This document shows positions 1 through 11,839 of a stretch of DNA of 64,000 nt, piece by piece. The translations under genes were made by a program, and so were the position numbers. Position 1 is the first letter of the stretch. Each line of letters starts with the position of its first letter. The stretch comes from Ligula intestinalis (lineage: Eukaryota; Platyhelminthes; Cestoda; Diphyllobothriidea; Diphyllobothriidae), in contig JAYGXS010000008.1 of the NCBI GenBank assembly GCA_036362985.1, positions 16,860,689 to 16,924,688 on the forward strand, given 5' to 3'. The notes under the pieces are model-generated. The model worked only from the letters and a program-made list of their open reading frames with translations. It was not told the DNA's origin and ran no database searches.

Positions 1-3000
1 TACCAAAGTTTTGAAATAATACTTAGAAAACGTGAGCAAATTTAAGGTATCAACGAAGTATTGAAAGTTATATTACTGTGGTTTGAAATAGCAAATATTT
101 TAAAATAAATAACGGATTCCGAAATGTGATAAATTTATGTAACTGTGTCAAAGGTGGCAACTCATAAGCAACCTCCAGTCCGAGTGTAGATCCAAATGCG
201 GTTGCACGATAATAGACTGATTTTCTTCTGTTTCCTGACGAAAAACGTGTTGCTTGATTTTGCCATCAAGGACATCACATAAAAAGTTTGACGTAACGCC
301 ACATTTTGGCAGGCAAATCACTGAATTTGTAGGCATATAATTCTTGTGGGTTAAGAGTATGTGGGAATCTTAAAATAAGTCTATAGACATTTTTGCTGTT
401 GGGTTACAACGATTTGTCAGTATGACATTTATGTATCGATGAAAACTTCACATTTTCGCTGGTTTCGTTAATTACCTGAAGAACTATGTTCTGTATAAAA
501 TTAAGAAATACCCGGAAAGCATTCGCAGAAAAAGTGAACTCTCAGACGTTCTTTTTTTAATGCAGATGATCACTTTAGTCACTTCAGAACTTATTAATTT
601 TATTTGATTTTTGAACATGTTAAATTTTGCCCACCATGGCCCATTTTCCCTTTCAATACATTGAGTTAAACTGAACTAATTTCTTACAAACGGCACTTTT
701 CACTGAAAAAATATACAACCTCATATGTGTTGACCCAGTTCTTCAAATTACTATCTTCACACTAAAAAAGTTAGATAATCTATTGTGCATTCGTCCTCCA
801 GCTGGTCGGCCTAAAAGCGATATTAATAGTTTCCCTTTTTACAGTTTCTGACGCCTAAAAGGCAATTCAACTGAAATTCTCTTTCACAGACTGGCAGACC
901 GTAACAACACAGTTCTAATCTCTACGATCTCTACGGTATTTTGCTGAGTTTACTGAGCCCTCATTTCTGTACATGGCTGCGTTCAGTGGCCGATAACATG
1001 CTCTACTTTGTACCAGCAAATAAGGCATGCATCTAACGTTTCTGAATACCCTCGTTTAAAGTACAGACTTGGAATATCCGTTATTTTGGATAAGTGCTCC
1101 GCTGCTCCTCACTAACGACTGACCAGGGAACGGTAAGCAAATACGCATCCTGGCATTAAATCCTCTCGCACGTTCGCGCGCGCAATTGACGACTTTCATT
1201 GCGCTAATGGGACCTGTTCGTGTTACAATAAATGTAGAAATTATAATATGGGCTTCTTGGGTGCGGTATGAGAAGATACCATCGTAAAAAGTATGTACGT
1301 CTCGAGCTGGAGCTTGGACTGCTTAACAGGCGAGGCTGTGAATGGCGCCCTTTGCCAAAGTCATGTTCCAAAGGCCGGCAAGGAATTGGGCAGGTAAATC
1401 AATATAACGCTTGTGTTGCATTCATCCCTTTACTGCGTCGATTATAGTATCGTGAAAAGGTCTTTGCGCAAGTCACCTTGCAAGATGCACCCACAGATTT
1501 GTGCGTGTTTTTTTCCATCTATTTCTATTAAATCCACCAATTGCAGTAAGAGATTGGTGCAAAAGATGACGGGCCTCATGAGGTAGCTTATTGTGATAGC
1601 GAACGAAGTTGGCGCCAACCGCACTTTTCCCTCTCATCCGGGGTCAAGAAGACCAAGGGAGACATGGTATTGACCGCTTTCTGTAATGCACGCCAGAAAC
1701 ATCGCCTAACTTAGTCTTAAATTATAGTAGACTTGGCGCGAGTACTACCGCACTACCTACCTTTACTTACCCTTAGCAGGTGTCAAGATAGGCTCAGCAA
1801 GGCCGAGACTGATACGGCTACTAAGATTTCTACTTCTATGGACTAGCAATCTAGCTGGATCTCAGAAGTCCCGGTGCTATTTACGACGCTAATATTAGTC
1901 AGAGGTGACGCTGATTTAAATTCAACGCTGGGGCTCGTACTGTCTTGATCTCAACAAGGAGTGTTACTATATGCTTGGGGCCCTGAGCACATCAGGGTTT
2001 GTCCTGGTTGCCGCAAAAACACTGACAGTTTCTCCTAGATCTAGACTATGAGGACTAGGATGTCGTTGCTAGAAGAAATATTCTAATGCTAGGAGTGCTA
2101 ATTCTGGTAATCATATTTTCTAAGATAAGTTAATAGTATGTGTATGTGCACGTTGGAAATAGGAGGCTAGTACGCATTCACAACTTATATCGGGCAAATA
2201 GATAACTGAACGCACGAAAAAAAGTTTTTCTTTGATAAAAGCTGAAGTTTAAAAATGCCCTTTGGTCGCACCGTAGCGATATTTTCAGTTTTTCAGGCTA
2301 ACTTGAGCTGTCTATAGTACCTAGCTCTAGATTAAAACTTACAGAACATCTCCTGTCTAATAGGAAGCTATCTTCTCTAGAATCAACTAGACATGAGAGC
2401 TTAGTAATACCTATCATTGTGTCATTAGCTGAGTCATGAGTACTAAGCATAGCAGAGAGGAATATGACCTTACCAAATGTCTCATCTCCACGTGATGATT
2501 GTGTAAGACACCTGAGATTCCCTCTGAACATGAGATCTCTGTACGGGGGTTGCAGATCAGCATATACAGGCAGATTATGCCGGACTACACGACACATTCA
2601 AGGTTCTAACACACGGATACCTATTAAAGAACAGCGTCGTCTAGTAGCAGAGTCTCTAAAAATGGGATCCTTACGTATAATGGATAAAAATAAAACTACG
2701 AAAGCATGACACCGAAGATAAGCAGTATTTATTTCAGCCAAAACGCTCAGTACTGAGAAAGGCTACCGACTTACTTTGACCTAGCTCAACAAGAACCAAT
2801 GTTATTCTCTGAATAGAGCAGTAGAAGTTCATTATCCCCCGAAGAAGACGCACAAGAAAGAAGGAATTAATTCATTGACCGATATTTCTTAGAACCTTTC
2901 TTCTGTCAATTATCAGAACAATGTGGAGGTTCTTCCTGCTGAACTTGACTACTTCAGACTTTAAACCTACCTGGTATTATATCAATGCTCAACGCACGAC

Positions 3001-3150
3001 ATTCGATCTGTCGTTTCGCTGCTGATTATTTTTTGATCTCTGCGGGCTTAACTTCTGGCGGACTCGCTTGACATTTGCCCTGCTAGTGGCCGTCATACTT
3101 GTTAAAAAGTCGACATTCTTAGTAGCCTACCCATCGTTCACCAACTGGTT
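1..3150. other. Unassigned AT-rich sequence
   Basis: No gene or mobile element could be recognised. Open frames are short (60-99 codons), overlap on opposite strands near 2.3-2.7 kb, and have no recognisable motif. The stretch 1440-1650 has a short minus-strand frame with a run of plausible protein-like sequence, but it matches no family I know. Confidence 0.5.
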
Positions 3151-3151
3151 G

Positions 3152-3200
3152 ATCAAATTAAGCAAATCTGTCAAACCAACTTAATAATTAAGTCAGCCTA
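3152..3200 (+). repeat. Solitary tail of the tRNA-derived SINE
   Basis: This segment repeats, with two or three changes, the 3' tail of the SINE copy that follows about 300 bases later (shared core AAATTAAGCAAATCTG then CAAACCAACT). It therefore looks like a truncated SINE tail upstream of a fuller copy, in the same orientation. Confidence 0.5.
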
Positions 3201-3311
3201 GTAGTCATTCTGGTGGATTCTGGATGATTGCTTAGGAAATCCTGCTTGGGCAGTCAACTTGCTCCCATATTGGTGGATTCCATATGAGCGAAAAGTTGAG
3301 CGGGTAATATC

Positions 3312-3490
3312 GATCCAAGTGTGATTAAACTCATGGCGTGAAGCGGGCGTTTGTAGCTTAGCGGTAGAGCATTAGCCTCCGGTAAAGGCTTTCTCTGATG
3401 CGCGGGCTCAAATCCCGCCAAACGCCTAGAGTTTTTCACACTTGTGTCAACTCAAATTAAGCAAATCTGCCAAACCAACTGAATAACTGG
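3312..3490 (+). repeat. tRNA-derived SINE, fullest copy
   Basis: A tRNA-like head lies at 3347-3425. Acceptor strands GCGTTTG and CAAACGC pair perfectly, a box-A-like D arm (TAGCTTAGCGGTAGAGC) follows, and a perfect T stem GCGGG/CCCGC surrounds a box-B-like loop. The anticodon arm (AGCCT/AGGCT) is shifted by two bases and the variable region is long, so it is unlikely to be a working tRNA. A leader (CCAAGTGTGATTAAACTCA) and a tail (AAATTAAGCAAATCTGCC) are shared with copies near 41.0-41.15 kb (leader, minus strand) and 31.26-31.39 kb (tail). Sharing non-tRNA sequence at several loci makes this a SINE family, presumably transcribed by RNA polymerase III. Confidence 0.7.
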
Positions 3491-5320
3491 TTGATCAGTT
3501 ATTCGTTGATGAACGTTATTCGATGGCACACGTAACTCACTCACCTTTCGCTGTTTTGTGGCTTGCCCTCAAACCTTCGTAACACGCGCTCCGTTGCTAG
3601 TTAATTAGGAAGACTAAATTACCAACGAAGGCAGGGGAGACTGGAATGGTCATTTCTGGCTCAATGGCCTTCCCTGGCCAATGTTACCGAACCTCACGCT
3701 GTGCACCACCCGAGGCTATAATCTGCGATCAATCGAACAGAAGTCGTAAGCTTGAACCGTTGATGATGTGACAAAGGGCAGCTTAAATAATCGGCTTGAC
3801 CATTTTTTGGTGCCCATGTAAGTTAAGTTCATTCTTGTGCACGCTGTGGGCACACTAACTAGCACCAATTACTGGTTTGTCCGTTGGCTGGCGAAGTACG
3901 CTAACAGTTGCGACGGCCGCCAAGGGGTCAAATGTCCCGCGAGTCCACCAGCAGTAAATTTTGCCAAATTCAACACTTATCAGCAGCGAAATTGAAGATC
4001 AAAGCTTTTGCGTCGAGCACAGACATAAAACCAGGCAGGCGTAAAATCTGAAACAGTCAAGCCAATAGGGAGAACCGCCACACTACTCTGATGATAGAAA
4101 CGAGAGAGAAGTTCCGAAACGGTAGTCTAACTCGTTTTTTTCTTCTTCTTCTTTAGGGGTTATGGAAGCCGATAAGACGGCTGGACCTCAGATCTTTACG
4201 TGTTATGAGCGTGTCATAAAATCTTTTTTCATATTTTGCAGATGAGTATTTGGGTGGGTAAATGTATTGGGATGCTAGCATACGTCTTAGGTGCCACGTT
4301 TTTATTCTGAAAGTACTCACAAACTCCAATCAGAATTTGAATCTAAGACATGAGTGGTGTGTTTATTCTCAAGCCGCCAGCCTTACAGACCTCAATGGCA
4401 GTTAAAAAGCGTTTAACTCATATCTTATGGCAATTTCTGAAACAGTGTATTTTGAGCCGCCCTAGGGTTACTATGATTATAGGATGTTCATCTCTATATT
4501 TTATCGCAAAAACAGACTGAGATACAACAGTGAAGCAGGCTCCGATATTTTAGTACATATGCATTCAATTAGAGTGGCAGTTACATTGGCAGTGTTTATT
4601 TTTCATGTAATGGCACAATTTATACTGTGACGCATGCAAATGCCACTTGTTTAGTATAGACCTTACTTTATGTAAAATGTTGGAATTTTCAAAAGACTGA
4701 TAAGCATCCACAAAACAGGATTTCCGTATTTACAAATCTTGAAAAAATCGCGAACATCCTTAAGCAAGGTTTGAACTTAAAGGATGCATGTAAGCACCAC
4801 TATTTTGATCAAAATTGCATCTCTCTTATAGAAACCTCAAATTCGGAAAACGTGAAAAATCGTTGTAATTGTGACCAATAAATACACATATAACTGCCAA
4901 GCAAATTCCTAAGCAGAAGGTGAAGCATATGAAGTTTCGTTACAGATATTTAAGCCGTTAGATTAAAATGGGTTTTTTAGTTATCCTAAAAATTCTGGAA
5001 AATTTTCCATCTAAGAAGAACTTTTTCATAGAGTTGTTTTTGTTCTATATGGATATCAAAAACTTAAAAATAAGATATTACTTAAAACCATTTACCGAAG
5101 TCAGTTTTTTGATGTGAGTTTTCGTAGAGGCGGCCGTTTGAGGCTGATATGGCCCAGGAGTAATAGGTAGAAAGGAGCAAAGCCGGTTCTAATCGTAAGA
5201 GCCTTTATTCAGGATAACCCAGAGACAGCAGGATCCTTAGCTACTCCGATACAGCCTATTTATGAGGCTCTGGCCTTCTAGAATACTCCTGGCCCAATAG
5301 CATGCGAACGCTGTTCTGGC
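3491..5320. other. Unassigned intergenic sequence
   Basis: Nothing recognisable on either strand. The only regularity is a short TTC-rich run near 4137-4153. Confidence 0.4.
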
Positions 5321-5327
5321 CTGCCAC

Positions 5328-5478
5328 AGATCGTTAGTTAGCCACGCTGTGAGAGTGGTCGTTACGTTTGCCCCCTAATCGATAGTTCCCCAAGCTGCGT
5401 GAACGGTCGTCGCGTGTGCACGCTGATCGATAATTCCTTACGCTGTGTCAGCAGTCGTTAGGGTTTGCCGTTTGCCTG
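5328..5478. repeat. Degenerate tandem repeat, about 48-bp unit, three units
   Basis: Three successive units begin TCGTTAGTT, TCGATAGTT and TCGATAATT. Each continues with a CACGCTGTG/AAGCTGCGTG/TACGCTGTG block, a GTCGTT/GTCGTC block and a GTTTGCC-like or GTGTGCA block. Spacing is about 48 bp with substitutions and small indels. It is noncoding in all frames and its origin is unknown. Confidence 0.55.
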
Positions 5479-5479
5479 C

Positions 5480-7240
5480 GAGCATGACTCCAGGCTGTGG
5501 GCTCTGAGTGCATTACCGCTGCTGTCACTATAACAGTCATATTTGTAGACTTACACAAACATGAAATCTCATTGACAAAAAATATGAATGTCCACAACAT
5601 TCTTATTGCTTTTATTGGTATTCTTTTATATTACAACGCATCAAAAATGTGTTTTTTTTTCATAGCATTGAAACCTTCTTCAATCTCCGGTACTCTCCAA
5701 TTTTGCCAAAATTCTGCGTGCTTCTTTTCAATAAAATGAACTCAGCATGTAGTTTTCCTTACTAAAAGGCTTTTTAAGTAACAAATCTAGTCAACAGAAA
5801 ACACAGCGATGCAAAGTACAGGCTTAACTACTAATTCCAATTTAGATCGTGAAACGTCATGAGTTAACTCACCTACTCTTTTTTGCGAAACCCTACAGAA
5901 GATCCTTTAATATTGGCTGTCTAACCTGCAGTTCAAAATACATACAATAGTGTGTATTGAAATAAAAGGGCATGTTTTATATGCGAACGACTGGTAGAAG
6001 AGTATTTACAGAGCATTATAAAATATTTTATTGAGTTCGAACACATTCGTTCTCTTCATGTAGTGTCTTCATTTTGGACTTCATAATATCATAATGGGGT
6101 ATTTTTGATCATTTAAAATATCGATATATTAAAAGGACTATAGATTATCTACTACAAGCTTAATAAGTAAAGCCCGTTGTCTGCCATAAACTAAGGGTCA
6201 AAAAATTTACTTAAAACACACGATAATTGAAAATGAGTTCGTTTATTTTGCAGGTGAGAAATAATACGGTTCCAATGACAAACATAAATTCTTCCGAACC
6301 CGCAGCAGTTTTGGTGAATTCTACTTTTTTATTTATTTGTTACGTAATGAGTGAACAAATTTAATTCCTCAGTACAACGTTTAAGCGTCCCGTCTTCTAC
6401 ATAAAACAGAACAATAGTTTGTTACTAAATAATGCCTGCTTACGAAGAATGCTGTAGTTACTATGTAGCCTTAACTTTTAACCCATACATTTCGGTTCAT
6501 TAATCAAAATCTAAGTCCATGCTGATCAACTGCTAGCGTAGAACCTTGAAAAATTCCTGCCCCCGCGTGGTTTGAAATTTTTAAGCAGTGGCGTTTCAAG
6601 AGGAAAATACTTGTTTCCAACGAGCAAAAGATAGTGTATCAAGATCAACCCACTTGATTTACATACAAAGCCGGATGCTCACAAAATTTGTTCTTTGAAC
6701 AAAACGTACTACAGTATTCCTCTTCTTAGTCGCTACCTGGGTCTAAATCCATCTGCTCGCACAGTTACGTTGTGACTAGCAAAGCAGACAATCGTCGAAA
6801 ATCTTCCTAAACGAGATCGGACCAACCAAACTCCTACAACGCTGGTGCTGGTGAAATTTTCAGACGCTAGTACACACCTAGGAGCAAAGACTGAGTCGCT
6901 AAATGTTATTGTATCACGTTTGTTTTGATACCAGCATTGGAGTAACTTACTGCATAGTTAGAAATTAAACTAGCTCAGTTATTACGCCTGCTCTTACCAA
7001 CCCTGAACAAAGTTTCCACGTTTAGACATTTTTTTAGTAGTCCATCAAAGTTGTGATTCTTAAATTCTAAAACCAATCGTCTTAAGTAAGGAGAACCGCC
7101 TTTAACATATTCTCACATTAGCTAAGCGATGATTTAGGCTATCTGTCTTGTATATAAGGTAAAGCTTCACATCTGAATCCTATTTTGCGAAAATTTCACT
7201 TGTCGTGCGAAAATAATGCAAACTAGAAGTCAAATGCAAA
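5480..7240. other. Unassigned AT-rich sequence
   Basis: No recognisable gene or mobile element. An 80-codon open frame at 5497-5739 is hydrophobic and AT-driven, and matches nothing I know. Confidence 0.4.
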
Positions 7241-7242
7241 AT

Positions 7243-7325
7243 TTGCCGCGAGAGGGGCTCGAACTCAAAACGTTGTCAACACAAGACCATGATGCTAAAC
7301 GCTGCGCTATCGCCACCATCCGTTT
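7243..7325 (-). repeat. tRNA-like sequence, SINE head or tRNA pseudogene
   Basis: Read on the minus strand, the segment has a box-A-like GGCGATAGCGCAGCGTTTAG and a box-B-like GAGTTCGAGCCCC at tRNA-like spacing. Arms are too imperfect for a confident tRNA gene. It lies directly before the first recognised repeat of CR1-like element 1. Confidence 0.4.
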
Positions 7326-7326
7326 C

Positions 7327-7838
7327 GAGCTCTAGGCCCACTGCAGCGAAGGCGACCAAAACTTACTTCAGGACTCCCGTCAGGAGTGTTATCATGGTGA
7401 AGTTGTTCAGGGGTTGCAAGAAATAACTTCATACAGTTCAGACGACCGAGCAATCACACCACCTAGCTCGAGCTCCGGGCTCACTGCAGCTAAGATGACC
7501 AAAACCGAAATTAAAGACTCCCGACAGGGTATGAACATGGGGTAGTTGATCAAGGGTTGCAAGAAGCAACTTCAGACAGTTCTGACGACCAGGCAGTCAC
7601 ACCACACAATTTGAGCTCCAGGCCCACTGCAGCAAAGGTAGCCAAAACCGTACCTAAAGACTCCCGACAGGAGGGTGATCATGGTGTAGTTGTTCAGGGG
7701 TTGCAAGAAGCAACTCCAGACAGTTCTGACGACCAAGCAGTCACACCACACAGTTCGAGCTCCAGGCCCACTGCAAAAAGGTGGCGAAAAGTTCAGCTAA
7801 GGGCACACGACACCGAAAGGATCATGAATACTGTATAG
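7327..7838 (+). repeat. Tandem 143-144-bp repeats encoding a 48-residue unit in ORF1
   Basis: Four starts of the motif GAGCTC followed by a conserved CACTGCA block occur at 7327, 7470, 7613 and 7757, spaced 143, 143 and 144 bp. The 144-bp unit is 48 codons, and in the last open frame (7557-7838) it reads QEAT-DSSDDQAVTPH-SSRPTA with a DHGVVVQGL motif. The 143-bp spacing of the earlier units means each has lost one base and is out of frame, so an ORF1 with in-frame repeats has decayed. The hydrophilic, Ser/Asp-rich unit resembles a linker rather than an enzyme domain. Confidence 0.7.
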
Positions 7839-8275
7839 TTGTACATGGCTTTAAAGAATCCCTTTCAGACTGCTCAAACGACCAGAATGATCCGGACTTG
7901 GTTTCCTTTAACGATGTCCTGAGCAATCTGTTCCCGCCAGGTGAAGAATTTGAAGTGCTCACGTCATTTCGTATCGGGAAAAGGCTGGCAGATACTGCAG
8001 AAATGCCCCGACCCAGACCGCTAAAAATCATATTTAAAAACAAGGAACACGTTCAGGTAATCCTGCCTAAAAAAACTAACCTACGTCACGCGCATAAAGA
8101 GGTTTTTTAACCGGACTACTCCCTGGAGGAACGGCTGAAACGCCGAGAACTAGTAGCGGAACTACATTCGAGGAACAAGAATGGCGAGGTAAGCCTGAAA
8201 ATCTTCAACCGGAAGATAATTCAGAAGAAAACATTGAACCAAACCGTAATCCTCCGAACGACGGTCAGGAAGTGA
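7781..8275 (+). pseudogene. ORF1-like protein region of CR1-like element 1
   Basis: The open frame at 7781-8110 reads IVVHGFKES early and FRIGKRLAD...RPRPLKIIF in its middle. After a TAA stop the same frame continues with a charged segment (YSLEERLKRRELVAEL, then SLKIFN) up to the endonuclease. A similar GQPRPIKFIL segment stands before the endonuclease in CR1-like element 2 (25.06-25.31 kb), so this is a conserved part of the family. I infer a nucleic-acid-binding role from its position and charge. No specific domain was identified. Confidence 0.55.
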
Positions 8276-8960
8276 CTGTCACTACCGGATTACACCGTAA
8301 AAAGAAACTAAAGTGCATGTACACCAATGCACAAAGCCTGCTCTCCAAATTAGGTGAGCTTAAGATTATTACGTGCCAACTGGAACCTGACGTCGTCTGC
8401 ATAACAGAGACATGGTTATCCACGAGGGTAGGCGACCAAAAACTTGCTCTCCCCGGGTTTCAAATTTTCCGAAAAGATAGAGTCGGGCGTCACGGCCTGC
8501 TCGTGTCCGACAAATCCGAAAACCTTTCGGGCAATATAGAGGCAATATGGCTCACCGTTAGAACACCGGGGTCACAGACCCTTGACATCATAGCGGTCTA
8601 CCGTCCACCATCGAGCAACCAACATTCAGGCACTAGTCTGATAGAAGGAGTCGAAGGAATTGCTAAGAGATCCGATTTTATGGTCATGGGAGACTGTAAA
8701 ACCCCCCATATCGACTGGAATGTAAGTTCTGCGCCCGGCTCTGAAGTAAATTTCGATCGACGACTCCTGCACACAATACAGGCATATTTCTTACGCAACA
8801 CGTCCTATATCTGACCAGACTATGCGAAGGGCAACAAGCTAATTGCTTAGACCTAGTACTTACCAAAGCACCTGATAGCGTGTAAACTGTTTACCACCTC
8901 TCGGAAAAAGTGATCACGTAGTGCTACAGTGGGAATATTCACTCTTCTCTGTGCCCGATC
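8272..8960 (+). pseudogene. EEP endonuclease domain of CR1-like element 1
   Basis: The domain opens with YTNAQSLLSK and continues with VVCITETWL, which holds the catalytic Glu, then the AVYRPP motif. The usual GDFN/GDFNAP motif appears as GDCKTPHIDW, so the Asn is lost. The final SDH motif (GKSDHVVLQW) is present at about 8904-8933 but lies beyond a stop near 8812. In intact LINEs this domain nicks target DNA to prime reverse transcription. Here it is broken and mutated. Confidence 0.8.
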
Positions 8961-11059
8961 ATAGTGCGGTAACCAGACGCAACATCTGGAGAGGGGACTT
9001 CACACAAATGAAAACCACAGTGAGCGAGAAAGACTGGAATGAACTATTCACCGGGTGGGTTTTCGATGATTATTCAGCCTTCAAAGCCGTATTACACGGA
9101 CTGATTACCGATTTCTGTCCTATCACGGTAAAGAAAGTAACAAATAGGCCTCGATGGCTACCGCCGACGCTAAAGAGGGAAGTAAACAGCAAAAGCAGGA
9201 TGTTCAAAATCTATCGCAGAGAGAGGACCTCCGAATCTTAAAATAGGTATAAGGTGCAGAGAAACAAGTTTAAGAGCCTGATACGAATAAGCCGCCAAAA
9301 CTTCGAGAGTTATCTAATAAACCGTGCAGTACGAAACCCAAAGCTTTTCTACAGCTACGTTAGGCAATGTACTCGAAATAGAGACCCTATTCCTCTGCTA
9401 AAAACAGACGACGGTGTAGAAATTTCCGAGATTAACGAAACGGCAGAACATTTATCCTGCTTCTTCCAGTCGGTCCTTACAAGAGAAGCTGAGTTCACCG
9501 CTATTAACTGCAGTGTGGGTGTGATCCAGACCATAGACTCGGTTGCACTCACGGAAGCTACCGTTTTGCGAGAACTTCTACAGCTTAAAGAAGCGAAATC
9601 GTCAGGTCCGGATGAGATACCTGCAAAGTTATTAAAAGAGCTAGCCATAGAGTTGGTGGTACCTCTGTACCTAATCTTCCGAGCTTCTCTTAATACTGGA
9701 CAAGTGCCACCCGATTGGAAGGCAGCGTGGATCTCACCCATCCACAAAAGTGGGAGTTGGGCGACCGCAAATAACTATAGACTGGTCAGCCTCACCTCAA
9801 TATCCTGCGAGCTTATGGAACGCATAGTCAAACGCGAGCTGATGCACTTTTTGGAGCATCATCAACTTCTTTCTGATAAGCAGCACGGATTCTGCAGGGG
9901 AAGGTCCTGCTTGACCAATCTGCTCTATTGTCTAGAACAATGGACCCGAGCGATCGATGAAGGGAATATGGTGCATACAGTCTTTGTAGACTTCAAGAAG
10001 GTGTTTGACACGGTGCCTCATCAACGTCTCTTATAGAAGCTCAGCCGCATAGGGGTAAGGGGAAACCTTTTGCAGTGGATCGCAAACTTCTTGACTGGTC
10101 GTACCCAGACCGTATGTATTGGCGAACAGCGGTCAGCAGAGGTAGCAGTTGAAAGCGGGGTTCCACAGGGCTCTGTTCTTGGCCATATTCTCTTCCTTAT
10201 ACATATTGATGACTGCATAAGCGGACTAAACTGCGAAATCGCAATATTTGCTGATGGCATAAAACTTTGGAAGTTCATATGCAACCAAGACGATGAAGTA
10301 AACCTCCAGGCAAATTTGCATAGACTGGAGCAATGGTCGACCCTTGGGCTCATGCCATTCAATGGGGCCAATTGCAACCTAATACGCTTTGGTAGAACCA
10401 GCACTTCGCCTTGGAGGGTGTATTACCTGAATCACACGCCGCTGCCAGAGGTAGAGGCTCAGAAAGACTTGGGGTGTGGTTCACGCCTTCACTGAAGCCA
10501 TCACTCCACGTCCTGAAAGTGGCTTAATCCGCAATGTTGAGCTTGTATCTTATCAAGCGTGCCTTTGCTAAGTTTGACAAAGTTGTATTTGTCAAGGTAT
10601 TCGGCACGTTCGTGCGACCTCAACTGGAATTTGCCATCCAAGCCCGGAGACCTTGGACAGCCAAAGACAGAAAAACCTCGAAAGGGTACAAAGACGTGCA
10701 ACAAAATTAGTACAAGGCCAACGGAACCTCCCTTATGAGACCCGATTGGTAAATCTTGACTTGTTTCCTCTGGATTACAGGCAGCTACGTGGGGAACTAA
10801 TCCAGACATTTCGCATGATGCGTGTTCAGGATTGCTGCCTCCAAAAAATGGCTTCTTTGAGCGGGCCACCACCTCTAGGCTGCGAGGACACCCCCTTAAA
10901 TTACGTGTGACTGGGGCAAGACTTAACCAAAGAAAATTCTTTTTCTCTAAGATGGTAATCCAGACATGGAATGCCCTTCATGCGGATATTGTCATGTCCT
11001 CTTCCGTGGATGTTTTTAAGGCAAACCTAGACCGATTTAATGAGTATCGACGTGATTAA
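8921..11059 (+). pseudogene. Reverse transcriptase region of CR1-like element 1
   Basis: Conserved blocks appear in order: SSGPDEIPAKLLKE, PPDWKAAWISPIHK, NNYRLVSLTS, QHGFCRGRSCL, VFVDFKKVFDTVPH (first catalytic Asp), SGVPQGSVLG and FADG. The last should be FADD, so at 10247-10258 the second catalytic Asp is Gly. A TAG stop at 10034-10036 follows PHQRLL, a further stop and frameshift lie around 9241, and another frameshift lies near 10470. The C-terminal block ([19 protein letters not shown] and later FFFSKMVIQTWNAL) ends at 11059. Confidence 0.85.
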
Positions 11060-11832
11060 GTACTCCAAATCCAATCACTGAACTATTCCGATTCTAAAAA
11101 TTGAAGCGCTCTACATCCAAAACCTGAAATGCTATAAATGCTATAAATATATACTAATAGTAATTTTTAAGTAGTAGTATTATTAGTACTTAAACAAATG
11201 AGTTTCAGCCATTATCTAGCTATGAAGTCTCTGCTCACTATGCGATCTGCGCCGATCGTGTCTGAGGACGCATCTACCGCACATATGGTCCTAGGCTACG
11301 CGGCCCTGTCACACCCTTTCTGGTTTCGGCCGATTGCTGACGACGTGGCGGGTTCCTCGGCTCTTGGCAGAGCAAAGGCGTATCATGGTCGCATCTCTGG
11401 TCTTCGGGACGTTCTCGTGACTCCGAGATCTCCTCCTCGTATGGTCCTTCGGATGTAGATATTACTCGTCATGGACGCCATGGCTGCCGTTAACATTCAC
11501 AGAGGCATCATGCCCCTATCATTCACATACTTCCCCCACAAGCGACAGTTTTTCTCCTAAAACCACAAATGACATTCCATTTTGAATTATGAGCCAGCCT
11601 TAAGAGTTTTTTCACTGTATGCTCTTCTTCCTCAGTTACAATGCTGGCTCGTGTTAACTGAGTGTGAGTTTATTACTTGAAACAAGTGAGTAGTCGTCTG
11701 AAATTGTGTCAATGACTTCTTTGGAATGTTCGGCTTTGCCGATGCATTTCTTAAATCCTATGTACCAAGAGGGATTTCGAAGGCGTTTGCCTATATTTCC
11801 TTTAATAAATTTGACTTGACTTGACATGACTA
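11060..11832 (+). other. 3' untranslated region of CR1-like element 1
   Basis: It follows the C-terminal block and ends in the AGGCGTTTGCCT hairpin and a TTGAC repeat. The interior (11198-11458) has an 86-codon open frame without recognisable motifs. Part of this interval could be unrelated sequence inserted in the UTR. Confidence 0.5.
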
Positions 11833-11839
11833 ATGTTAA

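Larger units (their letters stand above)
7327..11832 (+). mobile_element. CR1-like non-LTR retrotransposon, element 1 (decayed)
   Basis: This is a nearly full-length LINE of the CR1 group. In order it has an ORF1-like region with tandem 48-codon repeats, an apurinic-type endonuclease (EEP) domain, a reverse transcriptase domain, a C-terminal conserved region ending at 11059, and a 3' end with an AGGC-loop-GCCT hairpin followed by TTTAATAAATTTGACTTGAC. A short TTGAC run at the end is the kind of microsatellite terminus usual for CR1-like elements. The element is dead: stops and frameshifts break the coding region, and key endonuclease and polymerase residues are substituted. Confidence 0.85.

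Noticed and set aside
2298..2709. Overlapping open frames on both strands near 2.3-2.7 kb
   Set aside because: Neither matches a known family and they overlap each other. No splice or start context supports a gene.
3347..3425. Functional tRNA gene
   Set aside because: The anticodon arm is shifted, the base before the anticodon is not T, and the head shares flanking sequence with other loci, so it is a SINE.
5497..5739. 80-codon hydrophobic frame
   Set aside because: AT-driven composition and no conserved motif; could arise by chance in AT-rich sequence.
9355..9747. 130-codon open frame opposite the RT of CR1-like element 1
   Set aside because: It is the mirror of recognised RT coding sequence and has no own motifs.
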